Assembly (NCBI RefSeq): GCF_022810305.1
Contig: NZ_JALGQH010000002.1
Coordinates: 1-64,000, forward strand
DNA: 64,000 nt
Reading direction: 5' to 3'
DNA from: Rhodococcus sp. ARC_M6
Lineage (GTDB): Bacteria > Actinomycetota > Actinomycetes > Mycobacteriales > Mycobacteriaceae
The translations under genes were made by a program, and so were the position numbers. Under the pieces are notes generated by a model that was not told the DNA's origin, did no database searches, and worked only from the letters and a program-made list of their open reading frames with translations. Positions 1-6,256 of this stretch are shown here, piece after piece (the first letter of the stretch is position 1; each line of letters starts with the position of its first letter).

Positions 1-955
1 ATGTGGAATCCGGCAGCATCCCGACTGCACACGGGTCGACCGGTCATATTCGGATACTGATTCGGGCCGTGAAAACATGATCGGCGAACCGCTCAGGCCG
101 GCAGCGGCCTCTCATGCAAGATTGAGGCTAACAGCGACTAGTACAGCACTGACCAGCGTGAGCAGGGTCCGCATGTAGGGCCTTTCAAGAGTTCCGACAA
201 TTGTCAGATTGAGGCACAATGACCTTTTTGCCCGACGGTGCTAGACAATAACTGCATTTTGGACATCCGTCCATCTTTTCGTGAATCTTGCTTGAAACGC
301 CGACTGATAGCCACAATTGGACGGCCCGGATCGACCCGGCGGCGGCGACTTCGACTCCCCTCTGATCTGGATTCGCAAGCACCAATTACGCCCAGCGGTT
401 GCCCGTACGTTCTCAGTACCAGTCGCGACGGCAGGTTCGGCGGCATTGCCACCGACTTAACCTTGCCGCGGGCCGCAGGCAAGCACACGATTCTTCTCAA
501 AGTCGTTGCATCCCTGATGGTTACACCACAATGCACGACACAGTGGCGATTGTCGTCGCATCGGAGGCGAATACTGGCGACGGCACCGCCACCCATACCG
601 CCGAGGTCCCTCATCGAGTGAATCCGAAGGCACCGCGGCGACCGAACGGTCACTCGGTGGCGGTCGGCGATGGATCTGTTCTAGGCTTCGCAGCCCCGAT
701 CCAGGTATTCAGCCTGAACTACTATTGCGAGGTCGCCGAGAATTCGCACGATGTCGCCGACGACCTCTGCTCCGCAGGATCCGAGAATCATTGTTGCGCA
801 AGAAGATCATTGCCCACAATTGGAAGAAAATGGCAAAAAACTGGCTGCGAACTGCACAAAATCAATAGTCGCCTGAAGCCGTTCCTTCAACTAGCGGTCT
901 AGTCTGGACTCAGCGCAATGAGGCTATGCACTACGTCACAACCGAGGAGCAGCCC
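1..955. other. No supportable gene; two doubtful micro-ORFs
   Basis: I find no open frame here with convincing protein character; the longer frames are Arg/Ser-rich and look like out-of-frame translations. Two very short minus-strand frames are noted without being called. One at 174-112 encodes a 20-residue hydrophobic peptide beginning MRTLLTLVSAVLVAV, with AAAGG a few bases upstream of its ATG. The other at 791-681 encodes 36 residues containing VVGDIVRILGDLAIVV but lacks a clear ribosome binding site. Either may be chance. Confidence 0.5.
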
Positions 956-1276
956 GTGGTATACGACAAAGCTCTCGTAGAACGCATCCGCGACGCTCTC
1001 GAGCACGAGACCGGCGTCAGTGAGGTCAAGATGTTCGGTGGCCTGAGTTTCATGGTCGACGGGCAGTTGGCGGTCAGCGCAAATTCACACGGAAACCTCA
1101 TGGTCCGATGCGAGCCGGACCACGTGGACGAACTGCTGACACACAAAGGCGCACATTGGGCCGAAATGCGGGGAAAGCCGATGAGCAAAGGTTGGCTGGA
1201 AGTTGATCGAACCGGCACAAGTTCCGGTAACGAGTTCGACGCTTGGATCCAAGAAGCACTGAACTTCGCTCGATGA
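956..1276 (+). CDS. TfoX N-terminal domain family protein
   Basis: A 106-residue protein that matches the stand-alone TfoX/Sxy N-terminal domain family: it opens VYDKALVERIRDAL, followed by the family's signature segment KMFGGLSFMVDGQLAV and later RGKPMSKGWLEV. Family members are usually 100-115 residues, so it is full length. I chose GTG at 956 because GAGGAG (944-949) sits 6 nt upstream and because homologues begin at the (A/V)YD motif; an in-frame ATG at 926 would add ten residues. Full TfoX/Sxy proteins help regulate natural competence in gamma-proteobacteria, but the role of the short actinobacterial versions is unknown. It stands alone on this strand. Confidence 0.85.
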   Translation: MVYDKALVERIRDALEHETGVSEVKMFGGLSFMVDGQLAVSANSHGNLMVRCEPDHVDELLTHKGAHWAEMRGKPMSKGWLEVDRTGTSSGNEFDAWIQEALNFAR

Positions 1277-1508
1277 CACCGGACTCGACAAATCAAAAAT
1301 CGCGGGTTCGGAGTGCGTGAATATCGATGCGGCTCAGCGGATATTGCCAATTTGATCAAAACCAGCGGGGCGGACTTTAGAATCCGAAATACGCTCGAGA
1401 GAAGCTCGACAGCGGCGTAAGAAATGGATGGTCCACCGAGTGACATACTCACCGAATCGACCGAATGAACAATATGCCGTCAGAAGTCCGCTGGAACTCC
1501 CCTCGACA

Positions 1509-1928
1509 ATGCCCAACAATTTCCGGCCGAATCTGATCGTTTCGATTTGGGCCTGTACGGGCATCATCTTCGGAAGCGTCGGGCCATGGATGACGAGCCA
1601 CACGTCAAGCCGGACCGGCGTTGACGAATGTGGCTCGATCACCCTCATCCTCGGCATCTGTGCGTCAATTGCTCTGCTTACACATCTTTTCCGCGGCATC
1701 ACTCCGGAAGTGAAGAATCACTGGGTAGGCCCCGTGGCTGGGATCGCTGTATTGATCGTCGCCGGGGCCAACGCTGCGACCATCCTTCAGCGGGGCATCG
1801 ACATCGCCGGAATGACTGTCGTCCCGTCAATTGGATGGGGACTTTGGCTGGTAGGCGCCTCGGCGATCGTTCTGTGCGTCTCGTCATCGACTGTTGCACA
1901 ACTCATCCGAGCGCAGGCAACCGACTAA
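1509..1928 (+). CDS. Small four-TM membrane protein, unknown function
   Basis: An unrecognised protein of about 139 residues with four probable membrane segments, roughly residues 8-27 (LIVSIWACTGIIFGSVGPW), 46-64, 75-96 and 103-130, and short polar loops. The C-terminal tail is STVAQLIRAQATD. The start is uncertain: ATG 1509 is used because the next upstream ATG (1428) adds a polar, low-character stretch, and neither has a strong ribosome binding site. It is followed after 4 nt by the convergent end of cadI, so the two genes end tail to tail with no room for a separate terminator. No function can be assigned. Confidence 0.6.
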   Translation: MPNNFRPNLIVSIWACTGIIFGSVGPWMTSHTSSRTGVDECGSITLILGICASIALLTHLFRGITPEVKNHWVGPVAGIAVLIVAGANAATILQRGIDIAGMTVVPSIGWGLWLVGASAIVLCVSSSTVAQLIRAQATD

Positions 1929-1932
1929 CCGA

Positions 1933-2421
1933 TCAGCAGCAAGACGAGCCGGTGGGCGCACTCGCATCGTTTTCGGTAGCGACGTTTTCGGTGGTAACAC
2001 AGCATGCGTCACCGGAGGCCACGACGTCGAGGTGTACCGGGCTGGAACCAAAGGTCTCGGAGTCAGCCAAAACCGTGTAGACCTCCCACTTTTCCCCGGC
2101 CGGCCCCGTGACCCACACCTTGTCCTGCGTCGCGAAGCAGCAGGTCGTACCGATTTCCTCGTCGGTGAACAGACCTTCCTCGGTCAGCCGGGCGATCTCT
2201 CGGTGTACAGTTTCGCTGGATTCCACCTCGACTCCGAGATGGTTGATGGTCCCGCCGGTTCCAGGGTTCTCGAGAAGTACCAGCTTGAGTGGCGGCTCGG
2301 CGATCACGAAGTTCGCGTATCCCGGCTTAAGTTTCGCCGGTTGGGTGTTGAAAAGTTTCGAGTAGAACGTGACGGCCTGATCAAGGTCGTCGACATTGAG
2401 GGCAAGTTGAACGCGGGACAT
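1933..2421 (-). CDS. cadI: ArsI/CadI-type vicinal oxygen chelate metalloenzyme
   Basis: A 162-residue glyoxalase/VOC-fold protein of the ArsI (C-As lyase)/CadI (cadmium-induced) family. It opens MSRVQLALNV, with Gln5, His61 (in TINHLGVEV) and Glu113 (in KWEVYTVL) at the places of the Gln/His/Glu metal triad I recall for ArsI, plus the vicinal thiol pair Cys94-Cys95 in GTTCCFATQDKVWV that binds trivalent arsenicals. The tail adds two more Cys pairs (DACC and a terminal SSCC), suggesting soft-metal binding. ATG 2421 is preferred over upstream starts because GGAGG lies just before it. It is divergent from the arsR gene at 2504, the arrangement seen around M. tuberculosis cadI (Rv2641). Expected role: metalloid or cadmium resistance. 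Confidence 0.88.
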   Translation of the reverse strand: MSRVQLALNVDDLDQAVTFYSKLFNTQPAKLKPGYANFVIAEPPLKLVLLENPGTGGTINHLGVEVESSETVHREIARLTEEGLFTDEEIGTTCCFATQDKVWVTGPAGEKWEVYTVLADSETFGSSPVHLDVVASGDACCVTTENVATENDASAPTGSSCC

Positions 2422-2438
2422 GGGGACCTCCACCTGTG

Positions 2439-2492
2439 TGACATATGTCGAATTACCCATTCAGTATGCGCCACCTTTTTGACGTATGTCAA
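2439..2492. promoter_or_regulatory. Two ArsR-type operator palindromes between cadI and arsR
   Basis: Two near-identical inverted repeats lie in the 82-bp divergent intergenic region: TGACATATGTCG at 2439-2450 and TTGACGTATGTCAA at 2479-2492. They share the core TGAC(A/G)TATGTC, and their centres are about 41 bp apart, close to four helical turns. The second site touches the arsR ribosome binding site (AAGGAGG, 2491-2497). Size and position fit ArsR/SmtB dimer sites that would repress both genes until metal binds. Binding itself is inferred. Confidence 0.65.
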
Positions 2493-2503
2493 GGAGGTGG
2501 AGC

Positions 2504-2875
2504 ATGATGGGACACATGCCCAAGGCCCTGCCCGTCATCGACACAACCGCACCGATCTGCTGCTCCCCCGTAGCCGCCGGACTGATCTCCGATGACGCCG
2601 CATTGCAGGTGGCCGTCCGACTCAAGGCACTCGCAGACCCAGCACGCATCAAGCTGATGTCGATATTGCTGACACATTCCGACGGCGAAGTCTGTACCTG
2701 CGACCTCGCCGAAAGCGTAGGACTGAGCGAATCGACAGTCAGTCATCATTTGGGTCAGCTGAAAAAGGCGGGCATGGTGATCGCCGACAGGCGGGGAATG
2801 AACGTCTACTACCGAGCGCGCCCCGACGCCTTGGAAGCGCTCCGCCTGGTACTGGATCCCAACTGCTGCAACTGA
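2504..2875 (+). CDS. arsR: ArsR/SmtB family metal-sensing repressor
   Basis: A 123-residue winged-helix repressor. The recognition helix region is GLSESTVSHHLGQLKKAG (about residues 73-90), followed by a wing RRGMNVYYRARP. Possible thiol ligands are Cys19-Cys20 near the N-terminus, Cys64/Cys66 (EVCTCDLAE) at the start of the DNA-binding core, and Cys121-Cys122 at the C-terminus. An N-terminal Cys pair plus a core Cys recalls the As(III) site of corynebacterial ArsR more than the classical E. coli CxCxxC site. ATG 2504 is chosen because AAGGAGG is 6 nt upstream. It is divergent from cadI and probably controls it through the palindromes at 2439-2492. Confidence 0.88.
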   Translation: MMGHMPKALPVIDTTAPICCSPVAAGLISDDAALQVAVRLKALADPARIKLMSILLTHSDGEVCTCDLAESVGLSESTVSHHLGQLKKAGMVIADRRGMNVYYRARPDALEALRLVLDPNCCN

Positions 2876-2990
2876 TTCAAGATATTGACGGCGAACCTAG
2901 CTACGGCGCCACCCACCCCCGATCGACAGAGGAAACCTTGCCGAAAGGAAGCCTCGCCGATCCGCCATGCCGGCGCCGCAGCAGTGAATA

Positions 2991-3048
2991 CCGGAATCAA
3001 GATTCCGGTTAGGCTGCTATTCTCCCTGAAGCGGAACTTCGATTCCGC
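2991..3048. promoter_or_regulatory. Paired TetR-type operators upstream of the MFS gene
   Basis: Two 18-bp inverted repeats lie ahead of the exporter: CCGGAATCAAGATTCCGG (2991-3008, perfect) and GCGGAACTTCGATTCCGC (3031-3048, near perfect). They share CGGAA-N6-TTCCG and are centred exactly 40 bp apart. A possible -10 (TATTCT, 3018-3023) falls between them, so occupancy would straddle the promoter. The likely ligand-responsive repressor is the TetR protein encoded immediately after the exporter; that link is inferred from position. Confidence 0.6.
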
Positions 3049-3068
3049 TTTGCTGGAGGAGCAACTTC

Positions 3069-4526
3069 ATGAACGAGACACCGCCCCAAAAGAATGCAGC
3101 CGTTCCCTACCAACTCACGTATCTGGTACTCGCGCTTGCCATCACGGCCTACTCGTTGTTGCAGTCATTGGTCGCACCGGTACTGCCGCTGCTAGAGCAA
3201 GACCTGCATACCGACCGAAACACCGTGACCTGGATCCTGACGGCATACTTGCTGGCCGCGGCCGTCGCCACCCCGATCCTCGGTCGCATCGGTGACATGA
3301 TCGGAAAGAAGAAGGTGCTGACCGCAGTACTGGCCATCGCCTGCATCGGGTCGATTCTCGGGGCATTGGCATCGTCGATCACCCTCATGATCGTGGCCCG
3401 AGCAATTCAAGGAATCGCGGGCGGCGTCATCCCCTTGGCGTTCGGGATCGTCCGCGACGAATTCCCGCGAGACAAAGTGACCGGAGCGGTGGGCGTCATC
3501 TCTGCATTGATCGGCGTCGGCGGCGGTCTGGGTTTGTTACTGGGCGGCCCGATCGTCGACAGGCTCAACGCGCACTGGCTGTTCTGGATTCCCGCTATCG
3601 CCATCGCTGTCGCCGCAATCGCGACACACCTGATCGTTCCCGAGTCCCCGGCACGAACTTCCGGCCGTGTGAGTTGGATTGCGGCCGTACTACTCTCGTC
3701 CTGGTTGATTGCCCTGCTCGTCGCAATCAGTGAGGCCCCCAAGTGGGGTTGGGCGTCGAGTTCAGTTCTCGGCTTGCTCGTGGCAGCTGCCATTCTTGCA
3801 GCGCTGTGGATGAGGTGTGAACTACGCAGTGACAGTCCACTGATCGACATGGCAATGATGCGCATCCCCGCAGTGTGGACGACCAACCTGGCGGCATTGC
3901 TGATCGGCATCGCAATGTACTCGATCTTCGCCTTTGTACCGGCCTTCCTGCAAGGAACACCGGAAGCCGGCTACGGTTTCAATTCGTCGATCACCGAATC
4001 CGGCTTGATCGTGTTACCACTGTCCGTGGCATTTCTTCTTGCCGGCATCGGTTCCGGCCCCCTGGCGCATCGTTTCGGAGCGAAGGTAGTCCTGGTTGGC
4101 AGTTCGGTTGTCGCAAGCGCATCTCTGCTGATCTTGGCATTCGCACACTCGGCGATCTGGCAGGTGATGCTGTCGATGCTCCTGATGGGAGCAGGTTTCG
4201 GCCTCGCCTTCTCCTCGATGTCAGGCATCATCGTGCACGCAGTTCCCTCACACCAGACGGGTTCGGCCAGCGGCACCAACGCGAACATTCGCACGATCGG
4301 CGGTGCGATCGGCTCGGCGATGATGGCCAGCATCGTGACCGCACACCTACTTCCCGACGGACTTCCCACTGAATCCGGCTACACCACCGGGTTTGCCATC
4401 CTCGCAATCGCCAGTGCCATCGGCGCCGCCGCGGCACTACTCATCCCGAGCAAGCCCACACCCATCACGATTCCCTCTGACATACAACTCACAGATACAC
4501 CGAACACCGCTACTATTTCGAACTGA
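3069..4526 (+). CDS. MFS multidrug exporter, DHA2-like (14 TM)
   Basis: A 485-residue membrane transporter with the drug:H+ antiporter pattern. Motif A-like GRIGDMIGKKKVL follows TM2, and a motif C-like glycine-rich stretch (ISALIGVGGGLGLLLGGPI) lies in TM5. Length and hydrophobic periodicity fit about 14 TM helices as in the EmrB/QacA (DHA2) group. The gene has a good ribosome binding site (GGAGGAG) before ATG 3069. It is followed after 1 nt by a TetR repressor gene, so the two form one transcript, and paired TetR-type operators lie upstream. Probable role: proton-driven export of a toxic hydrophobic compound sensed by that regulator. The substrate cannot be told. Confidence 0.85.
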   Translation: MNETPPQKNAAVPYQLTYLVLALAITAYSLLQSLVAPVLPLLEQDLHTDRNTVTWILTAYLLAAAVATPILGRIGDMIGKKKVLTAVLAIACIGSILGALASSITLMIVARAIQGIAGGVIPLAFGIVRDEFPRDKVTGAVGVISALIGVGGGLGLLLGGPIVDRLNAHWLFWIPAIAIAVAAIATHLIVPESPARTSGRVSWIAAVLLSSWLIALLVAISEAPKWGWASSSVLGLLVAAAILAALWMRCELRSDSPLIDMAMMRIPAVWTTNLAALLIGIAMYSIFAFVPAFLQGTPEAGYGFNSSITESGLIVLPLSVAFLLAGIGSGPLAHRFGAKVVLVGSSVVASASLLILAFAHSAIWQVMLSMLLMGAGFGLAFSSMSGIIVHAVPSHQTGSASGTNANIRTIGGAIGSAMMASIVTAHLLPDGLPTESGYTTGFAILAIASAIGAAAALLIPSKPTPITIPSDIQLTDTPNTATISN

Positions 4527-4527
4527 C

Positions 4528-5223
4528 ATGGCGACACAGAAGACTACAAGTGACAAACCGCTCCGCAGTGACAAACCGCTCCGCAAGGACAAACCGCTCC
4601 GCAGTGACAAACCGCTCCGCAAAGACGCGGCAGAAAACCGCCGACGGATCCTGGATGCCGCGGCTCAGGTGTTCTTCGCCTCCGGCCTCGACGCTGCTGT
4701 TGAAGAAGTTGCCCGCGTTGCCGGTGTCGGCGTCGGCACATTGTATCGACGGTTCCCCAGCAAGCAGGCCCTGATCGATGAATTGGTCGGCGAGATGAGG
4801 CTGGGTTTGGCTGCTGCAGCTCGCGAGGCGACGAGTCGAGACGACGGGTCCGGACTCGAAGCACTGGTGCTCGAAACCGGAAAACTCCAGTCGGTGCAGT
4901 GGGCGTGTCTGCCGCAGTTGTGGGATCACTCGAATGCAGAACCGGATGCCCTCGAAGAGTTTCGCACCCGCACCGCCGAGCTTCTCGAGAACGCACAACA
5001 GTGTGGTCGCATCCGACGCGATATCACTCCCACCGATATCAGCATGTTGTTCTGGGCGCTGCGAGGTATCAGTGAGACATCGCATTCCATTGCACCCGAA
5101 GCCTGGCGGCGTCACCTGGAGATCGTGTTCGCCGGCATGCGGCCGGTGGCCGACGGACCCTTTTCGACGCCATTGCAGGTGAAGGCGCTCTCTGCCACGC
5201 AAGTTCGCACGATCAACCGGTAG
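4528..5223 (+). CDS. TetR family repressor with N-terminal hexapeptide repeats
   Basis: A 231-residue TetR-type regulator. The helix-turn-helix domain is residues ~36-85 (NRRRILDAAAQVFFASGLD then VARVAGVGVGTLYRRFPSKQ), followed by a ligand-binding C-terminal domain. It begins one nt after the MFS stop, so it is translationally coupled; ATG 4528 gives the expected start just before the repeats. The unusual part is residues 8-31: four copies of (S/K)DKPLR encoded by perfect or near-perfect 18-bp units, giving a long basic arm in front of the DNA-binding domain. Basic N-terminal arms can contact the minor groove in TetR proteins, but repeats like these are not typical. Likely represses its own operon. 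Confidence 0.85.
   Translation: MATQKTTSDKPLRSDKPLRKDKPLRSDKPLRKDAAENRRRILDAAAQVFFASGLDAAVEEVARVAGVGVGTLYRRFPSKQALIDELVGEMRLGLAAAAREATSRDDGSGLEALVLETGKLQSVQWACLPQLWDHSNAEPDALEEFRTRTAELLENAQQCGRIRRDITPTDISMLFWALRGISETSHSIAPEAWRRHLEIVFAGMRPVADGPFSTPLQVKALSATQVRTINR
4549..4620 (+). repeat. 18-bp in-frame tandem repeat x4
   Basis: Four tandem 18-bp units (AGTGACAAACCGCTCCGC; the third starts AAGGAC) encode SDKPLR, SDKPLR, KDKPLR and SDKPLR at the N-terminus of the TetR gene. Because the unit is a multiple of three, slippage would add or remove hexapeptides without breaking the frame. Near identity of the copies suggests recent expansion. Confidence 0.95.
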
Positions 5224-5242
5224 GTCGTCAGCCGCTTTGATC

Positions 5243-5330
5243 CTGAAGGATCTCACTCGGTGAGCGAACAATATCCTTCAGAATCACGAAAGGGCCTGCG
5301 CCCGGTGCAGCACCGGATTCAGGCCCTTTT
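5243..5330. terminator. Tandem hairpins ending the MFS-tetR transcript
   Basis: Two hairpins follow the TetR stop. The first pairs CTGAAGGAT (5243-5251) with ATCCTTCAG (5273-5281). The second pairs AAAGGGCCTG (5289-5298) with CAGGCCCTTT (5320-5329) and is followed by T, giving a good intrinsic terminator. It lies between convergent transcripts (tetR on plus, small peptide genes on minus) and its stem has an A-run on the other side, so it may serve both. Confidence 0.8.
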
Positions 5331-5342
5331 CGAGTGTGGTTC

Positions 5343-5510
5343 CTAAGCAGTGCTACCCAGGCTCGCTGAGTCGAAGCTGCCGAGCCCGGTGCTACCGAGA
5401 CCGCTGCTGCCGACGCCGCCCAAAGTGAGTGCGTTAGCGCTTCCCGCGTTGAAGAGCTGGAAAACTACGTTGATGACAACGGGGTCGCCGGTGAGCGGAT
5501 TGATGAACAC
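5343..5510 (-). CDS. Small Gly/Ser-rich peptide A, FNAGS family
   Basis: A 55-residue peptide starting at GTG 5510, with AGG about 8 nt upstream; an in-frame stop upstream (the end of peptide B) limits other starts. Residues 11-24 are hydrophobic and end in NVVFQLFNAGS, the core shared with the peptides at 5764 and 6017. The rest is a GLGS-type repeat tail (SSGLGSTGLGSFDSASLGS). It has no cleavable signal peptide and no Cys. It is the last of four small genes in a row on this strand, all downstream of a PucR-type regulator. Function unknown. Small unprocessed amphipathic peptides of this kind include the mycolylated PorA/PorH porins of corynebacteria, but no sequence match is claimed. Confidence 0.65.
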   Translation of the reverse strand: MFINPLTGDPVVINVVFQLFNAGSANALTLGGVGSSGLGSTGLGSFDSASLGSTA

Positions 5511-5573
5511 AGGGTGACCTGCTTTCTGTTTCGCGAGTAAATCGCATGTGAGCGTGTGGAACGGCGGTGAGTG

Positions 5574-5714
5574 TCAAGACCCGCCGAGACTGCTGAATTG
5601 AACACTTCCGGCACTGCCGAACGACACCACTGAGCCGTTGCCGAGGCCGAGTGCCTGGGAAAGAGAGCTGAAGTCGATTGCCAGGCTTCCCTGGAGGTAC
5701 TGACCGTAGTTCAC
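5574..5714 (-). CDS. Small Gly/Ser-rich peptide B
   Basis: A 46-residue peptide from GTG 5714, with AGGAA 6-7 nt upstream. It opens MNYGQYLQGSLAIDFSSLSQ and continues with a Gly/Ser-rich tail (LGLGNGSVVSFGSAGSVQF). It lacks the FNAGS core of its three neighbours but shares their size, Ser/Gly content, absence of Cys and of a signal peptide, and position in the same unidirectional run. Could be a diverged member or a partner subunit. No function can be assigned from sequence. Confidence 0.55.
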   Translation of the reverse strand: MNYGQYLQGSLAIDFSSLSQALGLGNGSVVSFGSAGSVQFSSLGGS

Positions 5715-5763
5715 GTTAATTCCTGTCTGCGCCGCGGCGGGGTGATGCGAGCGGGTAGAGCGA

Positions 5764-5907
5764 TCAGGGTGTGGGCGGCGTGGTGGTGCCGCCACCGCCG
5801 AAGAGATCCGTATTATCGGTGTACAGGAAGCTGCTGCCCGCGTTGAACAACTGCAAGACAGTGTTCACGACGACGGCCAATGCGCCTGTGGTTGGTGAGG
5901 AAATCAT
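5764..5907 (-). CDS. Small peptide C, NTVLQLFNAGSS family
   Basis: A 47-residue peptide starting at ATG 5907, with AGGAGC 7 nt upstream. Residues 8-21 form a hydrophobic or amphipathic helix (GALAVVVNTVLQLF) running into NAGSS. The tail is FLYTDNTDLFGGGG followed by Thr/Pro. The NTVLQLFNAGSS core aligns at the same position (about residue 15) in peptide D and with one-residue offset in peptide A, so the three are paralogues. No signal peptide and no Cys. A strong hairpin pair (5948-6007) separates it from peptide D upstream. Confidence 0.7.
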   Translation of the reverse strand: MISSPTTGALAVVVNTVLQLFNAGSSFLYTDNTDLFGGGGTTTPPTP

Positions 5908-5947
5908 GTATTTGCTCCTGGTCTCAGCGGGGGCCCTGTCAAGGCCA

Positions 5948-6007
5948 CCCCCCAAGTTGGGGGGCTAGAGCGGGGTCCCGTGCGAAGAATTCTGCACAGG
6001 ACCCCGC
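5948..6007. terminator. Two hairpins between peptide genes D and C
   Basis: On the minus strand, directly after the peptide D stop, a 9-bp stem pairs 5999-6007 with 5970-5978 (GCGGGGTCC arms). A second, very tight G/C hairpin (CCCCCCAA / TTGGGGGG, 5948-5964) follows. Neither has a good U-tract. They could partly terminate or stabilise the D transcript, making peptide D the most abundant of the four; this is inference. Confidence 0.6.
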
Positions 6008-6016
6008 GAGCAGTAC

Positions 6017-6130
6017 TTAAGCTACGCCGCCACCGTCGACCGAGCCGGTGTTGCTGCTGCCAGCGTTGAATGCCTGGAGGATGGTGTTCAGGAAGGCACC
6101 GAAGACTGCGTTACCCTGGCCGTTGTTCAT
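6017..6130 (-). CDS. Small peptide D, NTILQAFNAGSS family
   Basis: A 37-residue peptide from ATG 6130, with AAGGGGAT 5-7 nt upstream. It reads MNNGQGNAVFGAF, then NTILQAFNAGSS, then a short Ser/Gly/Asp tail ending GGGVA. Residues 9-21 can form an amphipathic helix. It is the first of the four small genes and lies 126 nt after the PucR-type regulator gene, with A/T-rich sequence (CTATAAAAG) upstream that could hold a promoter. It is too short for most gene callers. The conserved core, good ribosome binding site and paralogues next door are the reasons to call it. Confidence 0.68.
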   Translation of the reverse strand: MNNGQGNAVFGAFLNTILQAFNAGSSNTGSVDGGGVA

Positions 6131-6256
6131 GTAGATCCCCTTTATTGTTACCGGTTTGTGCGGTGATTCGCACCACACTTTTATAGCCCGCTGGGGAGTG
6201 GGAAAGTGTGACGGAAGCACCAAGAGTGGAAAGTTACTAGTGAGTTATGTGAGGTT

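Noticed and set aside
204-902. Open frames of 120-170 codons on both strands near the left edge
   Set aside because: Arg/Ser/Cys-rich composition, no motif, no ribosome binding site, and they overlap each other on opposite strands; they look like chance frames in GC-rich DNA.
5948-6007. Hairpins between peptide genes read as a plus-strand terminator
   Set aside because: No plus-strand gene ends nearby; the context is entirely minus-strand, so they are treated as intercistronic hairpins of the peptide run.
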